A stretch of DNA of 64,000 nucleotides, from NCBI RefSeq assembly GCF_000468015.1, contig NZ_KI260389.1, forward strand, positions 77,699 to 141,698, given 5' to 3'. The translations under genes and the position numbers were made by a program. Below, one piece after another: positions 60,317-64,000 of this stretch (position 1 is the first letter of the stretch; every line of letters starts with the position of its first letter). The notes under the pieces are model-generated. The model saw only the letters and a program-made list of their open reading frames with translations. It had not been told where the DNA came from and made no database searches. Source of the stretch: Ruminococcus callidus ATCC 27760. GTDB taxonomy: Bacteria; Bacillota; Clostridia; Oscillospirales; Ruminococcaceae.

Positions 60317-63300
60317 TCAGACAAGTGCTATTTTTCCATTTTCGATTTTTATTTTCCACTCACCATCTCCACAAGTAGATAGTGCAGAAATAAGCTGCCG
60401 AATCTGGTCTGTTAGCAAGTCTAGTGTTTTATCGCCAGCTAAGGCGTTCAAAAGTTGCATCCACGTTAGCTTACCAACAGATTTACTTTGTATAGTTCCA
60501 GATGTACCATATAGTCCATAAGGGGAATTTTCATGATCTGAAAGTGATAATACCCTAGATTTTAAATTACCTGTCTGTATCATAGCACATTGCGGTGCAT
60601 TTCCCACACTATCTTGATACATGCTTGGTACTGATAATAACATGGTTTTTTCCACGGTATCAGTAGATACTTTATTTTGCAACGTAAACAGCAAATCACC
60701 AGCACTTGTAAATGCACCTGATTCGTGTTTTCCATTTGTATAAAATGATACAGACTGTATCAGGTTTTCACGATGTGCGGATATGTTATTATTTAAGGTT
60801 TGACCTGTACCCATGTCTGTAGTGATTGCAGTTACTAAGAAGTCGTGCAAGGACATACTTTGAAATTTTGATAAAATCCCTGCGTTTGTCATGGACTGTA
60901 CCCCGAACGCATCGCTTGCTGTCATATTAGTGTGATACAGACTATACATCGGCAACAGAGTATCGCCTTCGTAGATACAGCTGTTTTGACCATTCAGAGG
61001 TGTCATTGCATCTTTTAATATGGTGTGCACTTGATCATCTGTGTGAATATATGCCCATCCGTGATTGTACGTTAGACCATCAGAACTAGATCCATTATTC
61101 CACATGCTTCCAAGTAAACCACTTTGTGTTGCTGTTCCATCAGACAGCTGTACTGTATTTGACATGGACGGAATTTTGTATTCAGATGAAATTACACCAG
61201 AGTTTGTGGTTTTTGTAACAAATATGCGTATTCTATACTGTACTGTAACATCTACATAATTGTCTGATTTACGAACTGGCCAAGCAAACGTATCCTGAGT
61301 TCTTGTAGTGTCTGAGCGTGTAGACGGTACAATATAGTAGTAATCAGTTCTTCTGGATTCTGGAATAGTCGATAATATGAGGACCGCATTATCCCAGTAT
61401 CCTCCAGATTTTAGTTTCTTAGTATCTGGATCGTACTCATATCCACAGAGATTTTTGATTTTATCTGACAGATAGCCAACAATACGCTTTTTTACTATGA
61501 CAACGGGTTCATTGTATTTTAGTTTTTCTTCTGGGTGCGATTGCAGATATGTACCAGACAATGTTTCTTCATTGTAAGTAATTGTATATGTATTCGGTTC
61601 ATTATCCCAAACAGATTTACTTGCATCATATCCAGATAGCGCATTTACAGTAACGCCGTTTCTTGGAGAATTTCCATCAACTACTAAGTATGGATTAATC
61701 ATGTTTAGATTGTATACATATAAATCATTCAAAACTGAAGATGTTTCTACTTTAGATATAGGCACAACATCTTGATACTGATTCAGCTGATGTATTACAT
61801 AATTAGAATCCCGAATAAGTGCTGTATTATTGGGATAGCTATCCTCTAATATCTTTGCAGTATCTTGATTTGTATATAGCTTTACTGTACCCGGTGCTGT
61901 TGTATCGATCGGACACATTGCATTCGGCAACGCAATATCATCGGATGATACACCGAATGTCAACCAAAATACAGAATCTGTGCCTGGGTGACAACCAATT
62001 GTAAAGTTATAGTACAATTTGTTTTTGATTGATACTGGATTATCAAACTGAACTTTATACGTTGCAAATGCTGAATCTGGAGTTTTCAGTAGCTGTATAT
62101 ATTGTTCCAGCGTTTGAATTTCTGATGCAGGAAATAAACTAAATGCACAATCATCTTGCATGTTTATGTAAAACAGATTTTTAGCGTATGAATACTTATA
62201 ACTATCTTGACACAGTTTATTCCATATCGACTTCAATATGGTCTTAGATATTGTGTACCCAGCGTCTTTTTTATTTTTTGATACCAGTGATAATGTAGTC
62301 CAGTCGGAATCTGACATAGTGTAATCCAGTTTCGATGCGTCAGATTCATCTCCATGAAATAATCCATAAACCGGTGATTCAACAGATGCGATATATGGAT
62401 TATTTGAGTTAGATACTGCGGATTTTAGTCGCATGCCATATAGTGCAGGTGGGAGATCATCTGAAGCTGAATATGTTGCAAGTACAGAAGCACCGGTTTT
62501 TACGGTCTTTAGCTTTTGTACGTTTATATCAATCGTAGACACAGGGCTATTTTGTGCGTAAAAATCAATTGGATTCGTGGTTTCTGTGTCAATAACACTG
62601 TCAGTTGTCACATGGACTGCGTCATTTTGTTTTGGAAATGATCTGATATAATCCGTACTTGCATACAAAGATGCATATGCTGCTGGCGTTTGAAATACGA
62701 TTTTAGAAGACCATGGGAATTCTGCTGGACCTAAAAAGTCACCATCTTCAGAATTACTCGATGTACTTTTCGATAATGTGCTTATAATAGATCGATTTAA
62801 AAAACCTGTCAATATAATATAAAATGGGTGTGTGATTTGATCAGCAAATGCAATTCTCAAAGTTGGTACAACTGTCATATTAGGAGCAAGCGCCTTTTCT
62901 GGTGGTTTTTTCATATTATCTGACCATGCTCCTGGCTGAATCACTATGCCATCTACGATTTTTGAATATTCTGATACATATGTAGTATATTCTGATTCTG
63001 ATACATTTGAAATTGTGCTTGGTGGTATAGCACTACTAGAATCTACAGCTCCAGTAGGGGAACTTGAATTGGTATTGTTGATTAGAATTCCGTAATCTGA
63101 AATAGACGTAGCCCATCCGGATTCTGCACTTTTAAAATCTGTATCACCATTTCTTCCAGCCCCTAAAAATACTGAGGCTATGATTGTAGATGCTGCACAT
63201 AGTCTAGATGATTCTGGTAATGAGAAATCTCGATAGTGCATACCTTGAACTTCATCTGTCCCTATATGCAACACCATAGAGTTTCCCATTCCAAGCATAG

Positions 63301-63424
63301 ATGAAAGCCATGTTTTTTCGTCTACTGGTGGATGCTCCGGATCTGTCGTGATTGCATGTCTTACATATAGCTCATATGCTGAATATCCAACAACTCGTCC
63401 TTCATTCCAAAGTGTCTTTGCCAT
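60317..63424 (-). CDS. Large virion structural protein (tail fibre/baseplate type)
   Basis: The 1035-residue protein starts MAKTLWNEGRVVGYSAYELY. It is rich in Ser, Thr, Asn, Tyr and short strands, without membrane segments. Segments such as WLSSMLGMGNSMVLHIGTDE near the start and a helical end (LLDLLTDQIRQLISAL) suit a fibre or appendage protein that binds other virion proteins at its N-terminus. It follows another virion gene on the same strand. The exact role is not visible. Confidence 0.6.
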   Translation of the reverse strand: MAKTLWNEGRVVGYSAYELYVRHAITTDPEHPPVDEKTWLSSMLGMGNSMVLHIGTDEVQGMHYRDFSLPESSRLCAASTIIASVFLGAGRNGDTDFKSAESGWATSISDYGILINNTNSSSPTGAVDSSSAIPPSTISNVSESEYTTYVSEYSKIVDGIVIQPGAWSDNMKKPPEKALAPNMTVVPTLRIAFADQITHPFYIILTGFLNRSIISTLSKSTSSNSEDGDFLGPAEFPWSSKIVFQTPAAYASLYASTDYIRSFPKQNDAVHVTTDSVIDTETTNPIDFYAQNSPVSTIDINVQKLKTVKTGASVLATYSASDDLPPALYGMRLKSAVSNSNNPYIASVESPVYGLFHGDESDASKLDYTMSDSDWTTLSLVSKNKKDAGYTISKTILKSIWNKLCQDSYKYSYAKNLFYINMQDDCAFSLFPASEIQTLEQYIQLLKTPDSAFATYKVQFDNPVSIKNKLYYNFTIGCHPGTDSVFWLTFGVSSDDIALPNAMCPIDTTAPGTVKLYTNQDTAKILEDSYPNNTALIRDSNYVIHQLNQYQDVVPISKVETSSVLNDLYVYNLNMINPYLVVDGNSPRNGVTVNALSGYDASKSVWDNEPNTYTITYNEETLSGTYLQSHPEEKLKYNEPVVIVKKRIVGYLSDKIKNLCGYEYDPDTKKLKSGGYWDNAVLILSTIPESRRTDYYYIVPSTRSDTTRTQDTFAWPVRKSDNYVDVTVQYRIRIFVTKTTNSGVISSEYKIPSMSNTVQLSDGTATQSGLLGSMWNNGSSSDGLTYNHGWAYIHTDDQVHTILKDAMTPLNGQNSCIYEGDTLLPMYSLYHTNMTASDAFGVQSMTNAGILSKFQSMSLHDFLVTAITTDMGTGQTLNNNISAHRENLIQSVSFYTNGKHESGAFTSAGDLLFTLQNKVSTDTVEKTMLLSVPSMYQDSVGNAPQCAMIQTGNLKSRVLSLSDHENSPYGLYGTSGTIQSKSVGKLTWMQLLNALAGDKTLDLLTDQIRQLISALSTCGDGEWKIKIENGKIALV

Positions 63425-63438
63425 TTTTAATTACCTCC

Positions 63439-64000
63439 TTAGGTTACCGTATACGAAAACATCAGTCTGTAAATGGTAGACGGTTTAAAATTACCTCTTA
63501 AATATAATTTATGGTCCGGATTGTAAGATACGTTTGCTATAAAGTTTTCAGTTCCAGCATTGTTACTGCCCGTCCCGTATACAGAATTAGCCGGAGTCAC
63601 AGCAACAAACGGATCAATATCTGTCACGTCACAAATCGTAATGCTGGTCATGGCAACGTTCGGTGTAAAACTGCATTTAACCCATGCAATCTGACCGATT
63701 CTTCGGAATTCTGTACTTATATTATTAAACTTGCTTTTATCAACAATATAAGTAGTAACGTTTGACCACCCAGAATCAGTTAGAGTTGTGGCTTCGGTAG
63801 CTTTAGCTACGGTGCTGGTCAGAAACGCCTGATCGTAATAGGCTGTGTCGGCTGCAGTGCCTTCCGGTTCATCAGACTGTATCAGCTGCTGAGATGTCCA
63901 AGACTTATACTTACCGTATACGGCGTAATTTCCGTTCCAGTACCCCCAAGGCATATACGCCCAAACGGTATATGTGTCATGTGCTGTAGTTATCACTTTG
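63439..64000 (-). CDS. Virion protein, C-terminal part (runs off right edge)
   Basis: The frame is open to the window edge and a GTG at 63996 has no proper ribosome site, so the start is probably outside. At least 187 residues are visible, strand-rich: TYTVWAYMPWGYWNGNYAVY, IAWVKCSFTPNVAMTSITIC, HKLYLRGNFKPSTIYRLMFS. It looks like a receptor-binding or fibre-associated protein encoded just before the 1035-residue protein. Confidence 0.55.
   Translation of the reverse strand, partial: KVITTAHDTYTVWAYMPWGYWNGNYAVYGKYKSWTSQQLIQSDEPEGTAADTAYYDQAFLTSTVAKATEATTLTDSGWSNVTTYIVDKSKFNNISTEFRRIGQIAWVKCSFTPNVAMTSITICDVTDIDPFVAVTPANSVYGTGSNNAGTENFIANVSYNPDHKLYLRGNFKPSTIYRLMFSYTVT

Noticed and set aside
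1-64000. tRNA genes and integrase or attachment sites
   Set aside because: I saw no cloverleaf-like sequences, no recombinase motifs and no flanking direct repeats; they may be outside the window.

Overview
This window is part of a large, AT-rich contractile-tailed phage (myovirus-like) or prophage of a Gram-positive, Clostridia-type host. Most likely it is a gut Ruminococcus/Oscillospiraceae relative. That guess rests on strong AGGAGG-type ribosome sites, family DUF4317, DUF6275, a Spo0A C-terminal domain, zinc-ribbon membrane proteins with Thr-rich linkers, and ImmR/ImmA-style immunity. Both ends cut through virion genes, so the genome continues on each side. No integrase, major capsid, head protease, lysis gene or tRNA is visible here.

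Layout. (1) 1-25.7 kb, minus strand: packaging, neck and tail genes, read right to left. The order is small head/packaging proteins, terminase small-subunit candidate, terminase large subunit (split), a degenerate NAD-ligase-like protein, portal, connector/neck proteins, sheath, tube, tail chaperone with a probable frameshift, tape measure and baseplate. A self-contained toxin-antitoxin moron (0.57-1.28 kb) is inserted among the baseplate genes. (2) 25.7-43.8 kb, minus strand: a nearly autonomous replisome. It has helicase-loader candidate, DnaB, primase, gp32-like SSB, family A polymerase, beta clamp, Cas4/RecB nuclease, DnaX, RecA/UvsX, a PD-(D/E)XK nuclease, delta, a DUF4317 protein and delta-prime. 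(3) 43.8-45.7 kb: divergent intergenic DNA with an iteron-like array, an antirepressor and a lipoprotein. (4) 45.7-49.3 kb, minus: a cargo operon of two membrane proteins and an HsdM/HsdS-like chimera. (5) 49.4-55.4 kb: four XRE-type repressors. Each sits by its own distinct operator set, and three of them face a clear opposing early promoter across those operators. Small accessory genes and an Mrr-type endonuclease lie between them. (6) 55.4-58.8 kb, plus: an early/middle operon with sigma-factor-like proteins and an amber-interrupted antirepressor. (7) 58.8-64 kb, minus: a KTSC protein, a stand-alone Spo0A DNA-binding domain, and two or three further virion proteins.

Most striking features. 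Selfish elements have entered both essential enzymes. The terminase gene is fractured by a split intein whose halves flank a free-standing GIY-YIG endonuclease gene, at the Walker B motif. The polymerase gene carries a 363-nt group I intron at motif A and a LAGLIDADG intein near motif C. Several enzyme homologues look catalytically dead: a NAD-ligase-like protein with KxDG changed to VPVG, an ImmA-like protein with HExxH lost, and an HsdM fragment without its methyltransferase motifs. The stacked immunity modules look like successive insertions of foreign repressor/operator cassettes; one of them cut off an older early gene after its first codons.
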